From the NCBI RefSeq assembly GCF_022539315.1, contig NC_066313.1, positions 70,559,934 through 70,623,933 of the forward strand: a stretch of 64,000 nucleotides of DNA, given 5' to 3'. Positions within the stretch are counted from its first letter, which is position 1. Each line of letters starts with the position of its first letter. Shown here piece by piece: positions 11,453 through 22,665 of the stretch. The stretch is from Serinus canaria. Taxonomy: Eukaryota > Chordata > Aves > Passeriformes > Fringillidae. A program made the translations under genes and the position numbers. The notes beneath the pieces were generated by a model. It made no database searches. It had not been told where the DNA came from and saw nothing but the letters and a program-made list of their open reading frames with translations.

Positions 11453-13439
11453 TTTTACAAAACACATTTACATTTTAATTCTTTCTATGCATGTCATGAA
11501 TATTGTGGGAAATTGTGACTATACCGACCAAAACTTTAGAGCACTGACTCAGAATCTGGCATTTCTAGGCTGAACATCCTGTACATTTTGTGGGACTACA
11601 CATAGTTTTTATCCAGAAAAAAAGAGCAAAAGGAGCAAAGGAGGTAGAGACATGCTAGTAAATTAGCTGCAGTAAAATAAAATAGTATAAAATCACATGC
11701 CAAATAAAATGGAACAGACTCTGTGGCTTAACTGATGGAGTATTTTTCTGGAAGGGGAGTTAGTGGATTCTGGATCTTAATTTTAAGCTTATTGCTCTAT
11801 GGCATTTTAGATATTCATTATAGAAATTCAGCCACAGATTGTGAGAAATTCTCCACAGGTGTTTCTCATCATTCTAAGGTTCAATAAATGGGAAAGTTCC
11901 TGTGACAGCTCTATTGTAAGTCATTACTTCTTTTGTTCCAAGACTTTTAAATACGTCTGAGTAATATAAGTGGAAGTCCAGAATTCTTAATTGTCAAAGG
12001 TATCAGTCTTTATCAGCCTGCAAGTTTAATATTCCCTCTCTATTGCCTGGTTCATTCTTAGTAGTGTTGCCAAGAGACAAGAATTTAGCAAAAATTATCA
12101 TCTTCAGGAAGATTGTGCCTTCAACACTGGAATGAAAGATAAGGAATTACTCCATCTACAAGTCAAAGAAAGAATTGAAAGGAAGAATGGCATTAAACTG
12201 TGATTCATACATATTGTTCATCAATTACTTAGTTTCAAACTGTGTCCATAAATAGATGTTCAAGCAAAGCTAAAGGATTGCCAATGATCTGTGAGACTTT
12301 CCTTGTAATAATCTTTCAGCTTCTGGCTGTTTTCTGTTCTAACATTTAGCTTTTCTAGTTGGTAAACCTAGAGTGGATCTCTCCTCCAACAACTAGTCTG
12401 TCTTCTCCTCAAGCTTATTTAAATTCCCAGGACAAACAAAGTCCTTTACAAAGCAGAAGGAGGTCTGCTATTCTCTTCACCTTTTTCTTCAGATCCCAGA
12501 CTTTTTTGTTTGGTGGCTGGAGTTCTGCTACTGTGAACCGATGTCTCATAAGCTTTGATTCTACAACTTAAAAGCTTTTAGACGGATAACTTTGCTGTTA
12601 TTTCTTTCTCACAGGCTGAGAAGTTCTAGACTATTCAACATTCTACATATTTTATCAATCCTTCTTGCTGCTCTCTGAAACTTTTCCTGTTCTAATGTAT
12701 CCTTTTAGGTAAGAGGATTGTAATTGTTCCCAACATCAAACTGACTGAAACCCATTTATGCTGTGGGATCCCTGTGCTTTCTGTGGTTTTCATATAAAAC
12801 ACAGGTCTGTTAAACATATATGCATATGTTTGATATTCTTTTTTTAAGGGATTTTTTGATTTTTTTTTTTTTTAGTCACATACTGCAGCAAGGGCATGTG
12901 ACTTAAAGAAAACTTCTGACCACCTTTGGAAGCTTAAAGAGGTCAGAATCCCCAGCAGAATATAATAAAGATTAACAGAATTTCAAATATATGCCTACGT
13001 TTATCTGGCTGTCAAGATTTTATTCTGAGATTTATGTTGAGTCCAGCTAGAAGGTGTAGGCATTTAGGCACCTAAGTCCCATATGATCTATAGTTGTCTT
13101 CACTGTCTTTGAAACTTCTAGTACAGCAGTGTGTCTGTGACATTCCAGACCACAACACCAGGCAAATGTCTGGCCAGTTTTGGTGGTGCATCCCTCCCCT
13201 CCCAGGTAATAATGTCATTTAAGAAATGCCATTAAGCCTCAGCCTTGATGAGCAGCACCTGGGCTGAGCTCCTCTTGAGCTTATCAGTACTGTCTGCTCC
13301 CAGGGACTTGAGTTGTCTAATGAGCTCCTGATTTTTTTTAGGAACAGCCTTGGAGACTTAATTTTGCCTGAATATCAATCCATGTGGAATAGTATTTTTG
13401 TTATCAAACTTTCAAAGAAACTTACCCACATGTGTTGCA
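11453..13439. other. AT-rich DNA, nothing recognised
   Basis: Unremarkable sequence with a T run at 12862-12873. The short plus frame at 12359-12571 has no recognisable product. Confidence 0.5.
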
Positions 13440-14210
13440 GCCAGGACAAAAAATTATTGTGACTATAACCCAGTCTCTTGCAGCCCTATAAATAGTTATT
13501 CAAAATGAGATGCTTTGAGCTCTCCTGGGCCACAGCAGCTGTGACCAGCTGTGAGTGGGGCCTCTCAGAGACACAGAAGTCTCAAGTCTGCTCTACTCAG
13601 AGGATGCTGGATGAGGATGGATCCTGACACCCCCACTCCCTTGCCTGTTGAGAAGAGGCAGAGGCATCTGAAGCATTTCACTGAATTCAAGGGGAATTTT
13701 TCCCAGGTGCTTTGTACAAACTCTTTGTGTGCATGTGAGGGTGAAGATGTTGTATCACATGTGATAGGAATGCTGCTCTCCTAGATTCTTAACTAATTTG
13801 GATTTGTAAGTTAGTCCTATAAGTAAGTTACTGTCATGGTAAATTCTATATTAGTCCTTTGTTTAGCTTAAGTTAGGAATTAAGTTTATGAATTAACCTA
13901 AGTTAAATGCTGTTGAGTTTAATTTCAGCTATGTTAAGTGCTGTTGGGCATTTAGGCCATGTTTATTTTATCCTTACCTTTCCTATGCTTTTGTCTCCCT
14001 TCCTCCTAGCCTATGCATGGATAGTTTTTGCTTTATTTTCATTTGGATTGATTGAGTCTGGAATTTGCTTTTCGTCATTGTACTTTAACCATCTGGTAAA
14101 CAGTAAAATGAACCTTGAAAAGGAATTTTGTTGTGCTGTGACTTTTATAGCAAACATTTTATTCCTCATACCTTTGCTGGTGAGTCTTGAAGTGACCTTA
14201 AAATGCTCAT
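13440..14210 (+). mobile_element. Possible LTR-like interspersed repeat
   Basis: This stretch differs in composition from its AT-rich flanks. It holds a TATA-like CCTATAAATAG at 13484-13494, a GC-richer central block (13540-13740) and a downstream run of AAGTTAG/TTAAGT-type repeats (13800-13915). The overall look fits an avian LTR, and parts resemble a passerine repeat that I remember. I cannot fix its ends or find a target duplication. The 108-codon frame at 13907-14233 lies inside it and is probably not a gene. The orientation is a guess from the TATA-like site. Confidence 0.3.
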
Positions 14211-17200
14211 TCACAACACTAATACAAAGATAACAAGAAATCACAAAAAAAGGAAACATATTTTAATATTTTTATTACAAAATAATCCTGGGGCTAATTG
14301 TTTTTTTTTTTCACACATCTCAAGATGAAAAATTAAAATCTCAAAAGACTGACAAGCATTAAATAAACTAAATTACTACTTAATTTATGTTTTATAATGG
14401 ATCTGGCTATTTTTTGTTACTTTCTTACCTTATTGGTTGTATAGTTTAAATTTTTAAAAATACATTTTTTTAAGAAAATCTTCATAATCTTAAAGTCAAA
14501 ATTTGTAAAAATTAAGGAAAAAATAAAAATCCAAAATCCATTAAAATTAATTACAATGGCAGCCCCTTAAATCTGATTTCTAAACCTATAAATTCCTTAA
14601 AAGTCTGTTAAAGTGATTTTCATTCTTATTTATATATGTATTTATAAATTATAGTTGCTGGTACATAGAATAATAATTTAACAAGAGATTTTTTAAAATC
14701 TTGCTTGATGCAATTTTAATACATATATAACCACATACTCCTAAGATATTTAGAGTGTTTGTCATGTTTAAAATAACTGCTAGGTAAATTTGAGAACTCT
14801 AAAACTTTTATTAAAGTATAAAAATTACATATTAAAGACAAAAAAATTTGAAAAAATATACCTTTTTGCTCTTTTCAAATTATTGTTTTTTTCTCTCACT
14901 TCCTTAAGTAAAAATACTTTTTGATGTTTAGATATTAATAAAAAATTTATCTGATTTTATTTAGACAGACATGAATTATAATGAGCTATATATCCTGGAA
15001 TTAAATTTCAGTTCACTGGTCCCCAACAAAAACCTGTCAGGTTGGGATTCATCTGAACTGATGTTATCTGTCTAAACCCTGGGCACTTCACATCTTCAGG
15101 GGTTCTTCTAAGAGCTGTCATGTGGCAAAACTCATCTTGTGAAAATGAATTAATCCTAGATGTTGGATGTGTATTTACCTTGGTGAGCTGGCTTTGTCTT
15201 TAGCCCCGCAAAAGATTTAAGCTTGTTTATATCAAAAATTAAAAAGAAAAAAAAAAAAAACTGATCAAAAGTAATATCTAGATCTTGCAGCAACACCTAA
15301 AATATGCATAGTTAAACGTGGGAGGGGATTATTATTATTAATTTTATTTAACGATATTAATAACAATGAGATGTGGAATATATTCTAATTTTCTAAGTGC
15401 TCTGATGTTCTAATCAGTGATTAAAAGTGCAATAATTTGCTTCCCGGGAAAAGACTTTGATGGATTGACTAACCCCTCACTTCCCTAAGAAAATCCCATT
15501 TTTCTTAGCAACTCTCTAGAGAAAGAATTGAACTGCTTCATTTGGAGTCAAATTACTTCCCATAGATCTCAGAATATTTTCAGTTGTAATTGCCTTGAGA
15601 AGATGGGTTAATATCTTCAGAGATGATTGTCTGATCCTGTATAAATTTCTATAATAGTATTTTATAAAGTTAGCTTGTCCTGAATAGTTTTTTTGGTTAG
15701 ATTTGGTTTGAGCTTGTCTTTCAGTCTTTCTTTCAATGATATTCAGATATCTCTTTTTCAGTTTAATAAATTTAAAATACAACAGGAAGTTCAATTCAAG
15801 AAAGTGAACTAAAAAATGAATGAAAATAATATTTTTCTGTATTCTTGTAATCTAAAAATATATCTGAACAAAGTGTACTGGGTTGCTTTTGTAAGGACAG
15901 CTGAGTTGCATAAAGTTCAAGTAATTTAATAAAGTAGAGTTCAAATATAACTGCAGCTGAAGCTTAATATTAACTTTAAGAAGAAAAAACCTCAAATTTA
16001 ACCTCTCTTTCTCCATTATGTGATCATACAAAAGAATAAAATCTGACAGTTGTCATTACAAATTGAGACTAATATCATTTCATCTAACATAACTCAGAAG
16101 TCTGAACTCAAATCAGTGAAATTATCAATATAGAAGTGCTTTGTCTCTGTCTAAATTGAAGGTCTAATTGATAATTCAAATTCTGGGTTATCTCTCTTGT
16201 TTAATTGGCTTTCTTCTTTCTCATCTTAACCGCAAAAATAAAAGAATATAATTTATAATAATCGATTTCCAAATTTAAGTAGAATATTTAAATACAAACC
16301 ATTTCTTGAGGATCATAGATACAAATGGGATGTGGGGTGGAATACTGCCTGATGTAAGAATTGAATCTGTCAAGTGAAATATGTATATTAAAATATGAAT
16401 GCCATGTTTAAAGAATAAATTATATTTTTAATATATTATATTCTTCTAATACACTAATTAAAATATGCATTACCTTATTAACTTTAGCAACTTTCAGTTT
16501 CATGCATGAAGGAGTAGCTGACAGACACATTCAAAAATGTCCAGTGTACATAAAGGGCTTGTTGAAAGTCCCTTGGGCAACTCTGCATTGTGTCAACAAA
16601 ACCCAGAGTAGTTTTTAGTTAGAAAACCTGACAAAATAACACACCTCCAGGCTCATTTGACATCATAGCTGGATGGTGAAAGACAAGCTGAAAAATCAGC
16701 CTTCTGCAAAACATATTCCTCTAGAATGTGTTATTTAAGGTCACTTTTAAGCCAGTATTATAAGGTTTAAAAATACTGCCCCTAATAGGAAGAAAAAAAA
16801 AGAAAATCACCTAAACAAAACAAAAAAGTATTGGTGGTCAGGGAGAAGAAGTAAAATAAATTAAACTGTGATACCCAGAAAAAAAAGTGACCTGAGATAA
16901 TGGGTCTCTGTAGTATCTTTGTTTCTCTGCAGAGATAGTGTCTGTCTGTAGCTATAATATGTCAGGATCCAAATATTAATTTGAAAGTTAATCCCACTTA
17001 TGTTAGAACAAAATGTCATGTGCCTCAGTACATGCACAGTAGGTGTTGTCTAACAATGTGTAGAAGTTTCTGCAGATGTTTAATATCAGCATGGGGAAAG
17101 AAATCTAAATATTAAAACAGACACCTTCTTTTGTTCTCTTTTCAGAAAGAGTTGTAGGAGAGAGGTGATGCTGAAAATAGTTTAAATAATAACCTCAATA

Positions 17201-18089
17201 CAACCAAGATAAAATGTGAAAAATATTCTTGTCAAATGCTAACAGGCAAGTATGAAGAAAACACAAATAACAGATATACATTAAAAAATACTTATTCCAG
17301 AATATGACAAACTATATCTTTTGAAATTAAAGAAAAACCAAAACAAAATGGAAGGAGATACTGTGCTTTTACTGCTAAGTAAAAAAAAAACACTAGCTCG
17401 GATGCTCTATTGCTGCTCATGAACACTGTTTAATATTTTTTGTTCCCATTTGAGACAGTTTTTAAGACAATTCCAATCTGACACGTGGGATGTTATCCAT
17501 AAGCAAAATAGATCCAAGACCACCAGTGTTTTTTACCTCTTATGTTACCAGTTGAGATGCTGAAAGAAAACAAAAGATAAGGCAGATCTACTAGGGAGAC
17601 ACCAGACTTAAATAAATTAACAAACAAATAAATAATAAACAGATGAATTCATGAAATCTGATGGATGCAGGCCAAATTTTTTGAAACTCAAAACAAAAAC
17701 AAGAAAAAAATTGAAGGGTGGAAAAGAGAAACTTTTTTCTTTTTTATGCTGGTCATTTCCCTTTTATTTACATGACAATGAGGAAGTAAATCAATAAGAT
17801 CCTAACTGTCAAAATTTCTTCAGGAAAAAAATGGCACAAGAAGAAAAATTTTTTATGAAGCAATGAAAAATTGCTCCTTTTGGGTGGAAAATTATCAATT
17901 TTGTTTCTTGGCAAGTGTAGGTGGAAATACAGTCAGCTAGTGATATATTTTGTATTAAAAATTAAATAAGGAATCAAGCAGTATGTTGAAATTCCTTTAT
18001 GATGTGACAGGTGAAGGCTGTATTTGACAATAGAAGTTTAGATGCTATCTACTTTAAATTACAATATTAGTCAATGAGCAGTGCTTTTG

Positions 18090-18120
<31 letters not shown>

Positions 18121-19924
18121 TTACACAATGTGTGTGTGTGTTGCTAATTTGTGGTGGTTATTGCTTTCTAACCAGTTAATCAAGTTAAAACTTGACTGGG
18201 AGGAAGAAAAAGCATAAAGAAAAGGTCAAGTATCAAATGAAACAAAATCAAAGTCTGCTCCCATGGAAGAAGTATACTAGATGGAAGAGGATATTACATT
18301 ATTCAGCAGTGATATAAGAGTTAAATTCATAAGGGATTAAATAAATAAAGGCAGAGCTGAAATAATCTTGAAAATTTGAGTTTGTGAAGTAATACAGGGA
18401 GAAATTACAATTACCAATAGAAATGCAGATTGACAACATATGAAAAAATTTCACCAAATAAAAATCAACATTTAAATTATTTGTTTGAATTCACTTTTAC
18501 AGTCAATAGAGAAAATTTTAGAATTCAAAAGTAAAATTTATCCTTCGAAATACACCTATATAAATTTCATGCTACTGATAATCCTAATTCTCTCCACCTA
18601 TTAAAATAAAGAACTTGAAAGTATATACTGTAGATTATTAATAAAAAGAGCCCATTCTTTGAGATTTTTCTCATAAAGAAAAATGCCATGATACTTGTTC
18701 ACAGCAAATATTCCCATATTTTGATTTAACCTGTTTTATAAAACTCTTTATAGCAGCACCCATAATTTTTACCTAAACTCACAAAAAGGAAATCAAATGG
18801 GTAGTCACACAAAACAGAATATTATTCTAAAATCTGAAGTGGAAACTTGTTTTTTCTAAACCTTCTTCTTAAAATTTTGCTTTTTTCAGACTTCACAATA
18901 TCTGTTCTTAAATTTGCACTATCAAATTTTGGTAGGTGAGTGTATCACTGGATGTTCTTTCTTGTGATAAAAGTGGTCTAAAAACACCTATTCATGCACT
19001 ATCTTTAATTAAAATTTTCATATTGTTGGTATTCAGAAACATTAAAAAACTGAAGTTGGGTGAATGAGACTCATACAGATGCTGAGTTTCAAAATCTCAT
19101 TTAGTGGAAGAATGACATAGCTGATTATTAATTACCCTTGTGATTATTATACTGAAAGACTTGAAAAGTATAAATTAGAATTCAGGAGTCTCAAACAAAA
19201 TATATATTAATCTTTAGATAGACAGATGGTTGAAATCAGTGTTAAGTACCAACCTGATTTACAATTACTCATTTCATTTCCCTTTCCTGTAAAATAAAAG
19301 CTCTAAATGCATTTCAGTATCAGAAAGCACTGCCTACACCCTTTTAGTTAGTTCAGATTTTAAGTTTTTTTAGGTTTGGTTTGAGGTTTTCTGGTTCAAT
19401 TTTAGTGTGATGCCACAGATATGATTGGATAGACATTTTCACTCATTTGAATTGTCATTGACTTAATGAATTACACATTATGTGATTTATTTCCCTATTC
19501 CTACACTAATTTGATAACAAATTTTGACAGCTTAAATTTTATTTTACTGCAACCTTTTACAACATTATTCACTGGTTAAGTTTTCAGTTATAAATTATGC
19601 AGTAGGATGAGGCAGATTAAGTACAAATATAACATGAGATATGTGACACATGTAATCTTTCTGACTCTCACTCTCATAGACATAATTCTCTAATAAATCA
19701 TTCATTCACAACAGCCAAAGGACATTAGCCCTGCACCCTCTTTTTACCTAGTTGTGCAATGAAGGAGAGCAGTGTACATTTCTGAATACTGCCTGTATTA
19801 CTGTAAAGTAAGGATTGTTTCTCCATGCCAGTTTTCAATTTTTTTGCAGAATTTTGGTCTTAAAATGTAATGCCTTGAAAAGATTTTCAGATGAGCTTAG
19901 ACCATACAATTTTCAAGGTGTTTT
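14211..19924. other. Long, very AT-rich stretch without genes
   Basis: About 5.7 kb of the most AT-rich sequence in the window, with frequent A and T runs and one dinucleotide repeat (18094-18142). No CR1, LTR or open frame of note. The minus frame at 15516-15794 is lysine/asparagine-rich, as expected from AT-rich chance translation. Confidence 0.55.
18094..18142. repeat. (TA)n then (TG)n dinucleotide repeat
   Basis: About 27 bases of TA repeats (18094-18120), then a short spacer, then about 13 bases of TG repeats ending near 18142. A standard microsatellite, probably polymorphic. Confidence 0.95.
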
Positions 19925-20960
19925 TTATACAGGTCAAGGATCATCAAGTTCAACTCCCTTCTTGTAGGAACACCTAAAACTAAACTGAATCATTAAGAGC
20001 ATCATCCAGATGCTCCTTGGGCTCTGACAGGTTTGGTGCTGTGACCACCTCCCTGGGAAGCCTGTTCTGGTTACTAACCAGCCTCTTTGTGAAGAACCTT
20101 CTCCTTATGTCCAATCTGAGCTTCCCCTAGTACAGCTTCCTGCAATTTCTTTGTATCCTGTTACTGGTCACCAGAGAGAGGAGATGAACATCTTCCCATC
20201 CAATGTCCCCCTTACCAAGTCGAAGACTGTGATGATATCACACTTCACCAACCCTCCTTTTTCTAAAGTGAGCAAGATCTTTCATTATCCAGGTCTCCCT
20301 ACTCTGGACATACTCTGGACATTCCTGTTATATTGAGGTGCTTGTAGGAACACACAATACTCAAGCTAAGGCCACACTGGAGCAGAGCAGAGTGGGACAA
20401 TCCCCTCCCTTGCCTGGCTGCAATGCTGTGCCTGATGCACCCCGGGGCAGGGTTAGTCCTTTTGCCTGCCAAGGCACATCACTGACTCATATTCAGCTTT
20501 CTGTTGACCAGAAAGTTCAGATCAGATCTCTGTCTTTTTTTTTTTTTTTTTTTTTTTTAGCCTATTGTTGCCCAGTTTGTATCTATAACCAAGATTATGC
20601 CTCAATATGGTTGGTTGTTTCCCAGCCCTTCAGTCTACTCAGATCTCTCTGTAAGGTCTCTCTGCCCTCCCCCAAGGGATTCCCACAGCTCTTTCTAACT
20701 CACTATTAGCTGCAAACTTAGTGTACATTCAAATCACACATCCAGAAAAGTTATAAAAACATTAAAGAACACAGGCCCTACAGTTTTGCCCTGGAGAACC
20801 CCACTGATGACTGCATGGTAGCCTGAGGGAACACCATTTATTATAGCTCTTCAAGACTCACACATATCCCAGTTGTTCACCCAATACCTCACCAATTCTA
20901 CACTTCTTCTGACAAAATCTAGTCCCAGACAAGGATTTTGAATATGCAGATGTCTAATCT
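19925..20960 (-). mobile_element. CR1 LINE, about 1 kb, minus orientation
   Basis: Minus-oriented CR1 is recognisable along its length: ATCAAGTTCAACTCCC, GTGACCACCTCCCTGGGAAG, GTGAAGAACCTTCTCCT, CCAATCTGAGCTTCCCC, CAGCTTTCTGTTGACCAG, CCCTGGAGAACCCCACTGA and CACCAATTCTACACTTCT. This spans the 3' end and the C-terminal part of the reverse transcriptase ORF. The 3' terminal repeat on the left is badly decayed. A run of 24 T (20535-20558) sits inside the element where the family has ordinary sequence. The 123-codon plus frame at 20338-20709 is antisense to the LINE and reads through that run, so it is not a gene. Confidence 0.85.
20535..20558. repeat. T24 homopolymer inside CR1
   Basis: An uninterrupted run of 24 T in the interior of the minus-oriented CR1, equal to poly-A in the element's own strand. 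It is not the element's tail, because CR1 ends in a short octamer-type repeat rather than poly-A. Confidence 0.95.
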
Positions 20961-21176
20961 CAACTCTTTTGGAAATGTAAGTAGCTCTGAATGTGATATC
21001 ATAAAGGAGCTATTAAAAAATGGCAAAAGAAAATCAATATATTGCATTTTCAGTTTAATTACCTAATTTATCCAGTTTTTTACCAGGATTTGTTATTAAA
21101 AATCTAGATGGTTTACTCTATTCATATTGTGTTGAAAACTGCAGTCCTATATATGTAGCAAGAATTACAAAATTTT

Positions 21177-21575
21177 TGTGGTGGTGTTTGCAGAAGTCCC
21201 AGGATGAGGGAAGAGACAAGAATCTTGACTCCATGTTTCAGAAGGCTGATTTAATATTTTATTATATATATTACATTAAAAGGAAATTATATACTAAAAC
21301 CATACTGAAACAATAGAAGAAAGGATTTCATCAGAAAGCTAGCAAGGAATAGAATGGAATGGAATGATAACAAAAGCTTGTGACTCTCAGAGAATCTGAG
21401 CCAGCTGACTGTGATTGGCCATTAATTAGAAACAACTAACATGGACCAATCAAAGATGCACCTGTTGCATTCCACAGCAGCAGATAATTATTGTTTTTCT
21501 TTTCCTCTGAGGCTTCTCAGCTTCTCAGGAGAAAAAATCCTAAGGAAAGGATTTTCATAAAACATATCTGTGACA
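21177..21575 (-). mobile_element. Solo ERVK-like LTR with 6-bp target duplication
   Basis: A 399-bp block runs from TGTGGTGGTGTTTGCAG to CATATCTGTGACA, so its ends are TG...CA. It is flanked by the direct repeat AATTTT (21171-21176 and 21576-21581), a 6-bp target duplication of the kind made by ERVK/beta-like integrases. On the minus strand an AATAAA lies near the left end (complement of the TTTATT at 21256-21261), which sets the orientation. The sequence agrees with an abundant passerine LTR that I remember, including TCCCAGGATGAGGGAAGAG and GACTGTGATTGGCCATTAAT. No internal viral genes adjoin, so it is a solo LTR left by recombination between the two LTRs of a provirus. Confidence 0.88.
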
Positions 21576-21814
21576 AATTTTTGTTTATTTTCATTACTCA
21601 CTTCTCTTTCCTTTCAGTTATGATGTAAACTTCAGGAATGTGTTCTCTCTAGGAATCCCAGCTGCAAAGTTTTTAAGAGAATTTCAAGTGTTATCTTTGG
21701 GATCTAAAACCTGGAAAGCCAACAATCAGTCTCTGAATAAGCCTGCTTCTAAAACAACGTAGGCAAAAAAAACAAAAGCAAAACAACCCAAACTCAAACA
21801 AACTAAACAAAAAA

Positions 21815-22345
21815 ATGATCATTTCACACCCCCCCTCCAGTGGGATTGGTAGTAGAATCAAGAAAAAAAGATCTATGTGTTAAGATAATAGTTAAATAAT
21901 TGAAATAAAGGAAAATATAACAATATGAATAATAGCAATCATAATCATAATAGATATGACAGAGAGAGAAAGAGAGGAATAAAACACAATCAAAATAAGT
22001 GATTCACAAAACAACTGTTTAGCACTTACTGATCAATGCCAGCCTGTTCCTGAGCATAATTTATGGATCCCCAACAACTCCCTCCAGTTTCTATACTGAT
22101 TTTGGGATATGGTATCTCCCTTTTGCTGCTGCGTCTCAGCTGTCCTGGCCATGCTCTCTCCTGGCTTCTGGTGCATCTCCTCACTGTCAGAGCATGAGAA
22201 ACTCAGATCTTGACTGAGGGTAAGCCTTAACTAAAATATATCATTTTCAATGTGTTGCCAACATTAATCTTGTACTAAATCTGAAATGCAGCAGTTCACC
22301 AGCTACCAGGAAGAAAATTCATCCTATCCTAGACACAACCAGATC
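21815..22345 (-). mobile_element. Degraded ERV LTR, minus orientation
   Basis: Homologous in layout to the LTR at 1439-2014: CCTCCAGTGGGATTGG-AGTAGAATCAA on the left, GTTTCTATACTGATTTTGGG and GGTATCTCCC in the middle, CATCTCCTCACTGTCAGAGC, AATGTGTTGCCAACATTAAT and a final AGGAAGAAAATTCATCCTATC. Poly-C (21829-21836) and A-rich stretches mark the left part. The ends are worn and no target duplication is visible. A CR1 fragment starts just to the right. The sequence between 21582 and 21815 is A-rich and unrecognised. Confidence 0.6.
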
Positions 22346-22369
22346 AGTGCAAACAAAACCGAAATCAGA

Positions 22370-22665
22370 TCATTCTCTGCAGTGTCCAGTGACAGCAGTC
22401 TCAAACCAAGACACATGAAAATCTACCTGAATACAAGATTACAATTTCTTACTCTGAGGGTGATCAAACACCAGAACAAGCCATCCAGAAAAGTTGTAAA
22501 TTTTCTGTCCTTGGAGATACTCAGTACCAAACTGGAAATCATCATGGGCAACCTGCTCTAGCTGATTTTTCTTGAGCAGCTGGGGTGGCAAGAGAGGCAA
22601 GTAGGTGTATGGGGGCAAGAAAACCTGCAGGAGAGCTTCCCAATCTCAACCATTCTTGCTGCGAA
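22370..22665 (+). mobile_element. CR1 LINE 3' fragment, plus orientation
   Basis: Plus-oriented CR1 tail: TCTCTGCAGTGTCCAGTGAC, TTACTCTGAGGGTGATCAAA, CACCAGAACAAGCCATCC, GTTGTAAATTTTCTGTCCTT, GGGCAACCTGCTCTAGCTGA and TTCCCAATCTCAACCATTCT. The usual final ATTCTATG repeat is not preserved. The plus frame at 22286-22561 runs from the LTR into this CR1 and is not a gene. Confidence 0.8.

Noticed and set aside
20338..20709. 123-codon plus frame
   Set aside because: It is antisense to CR1 and reads through a 24-T run, giving a phenylalanine stretch.
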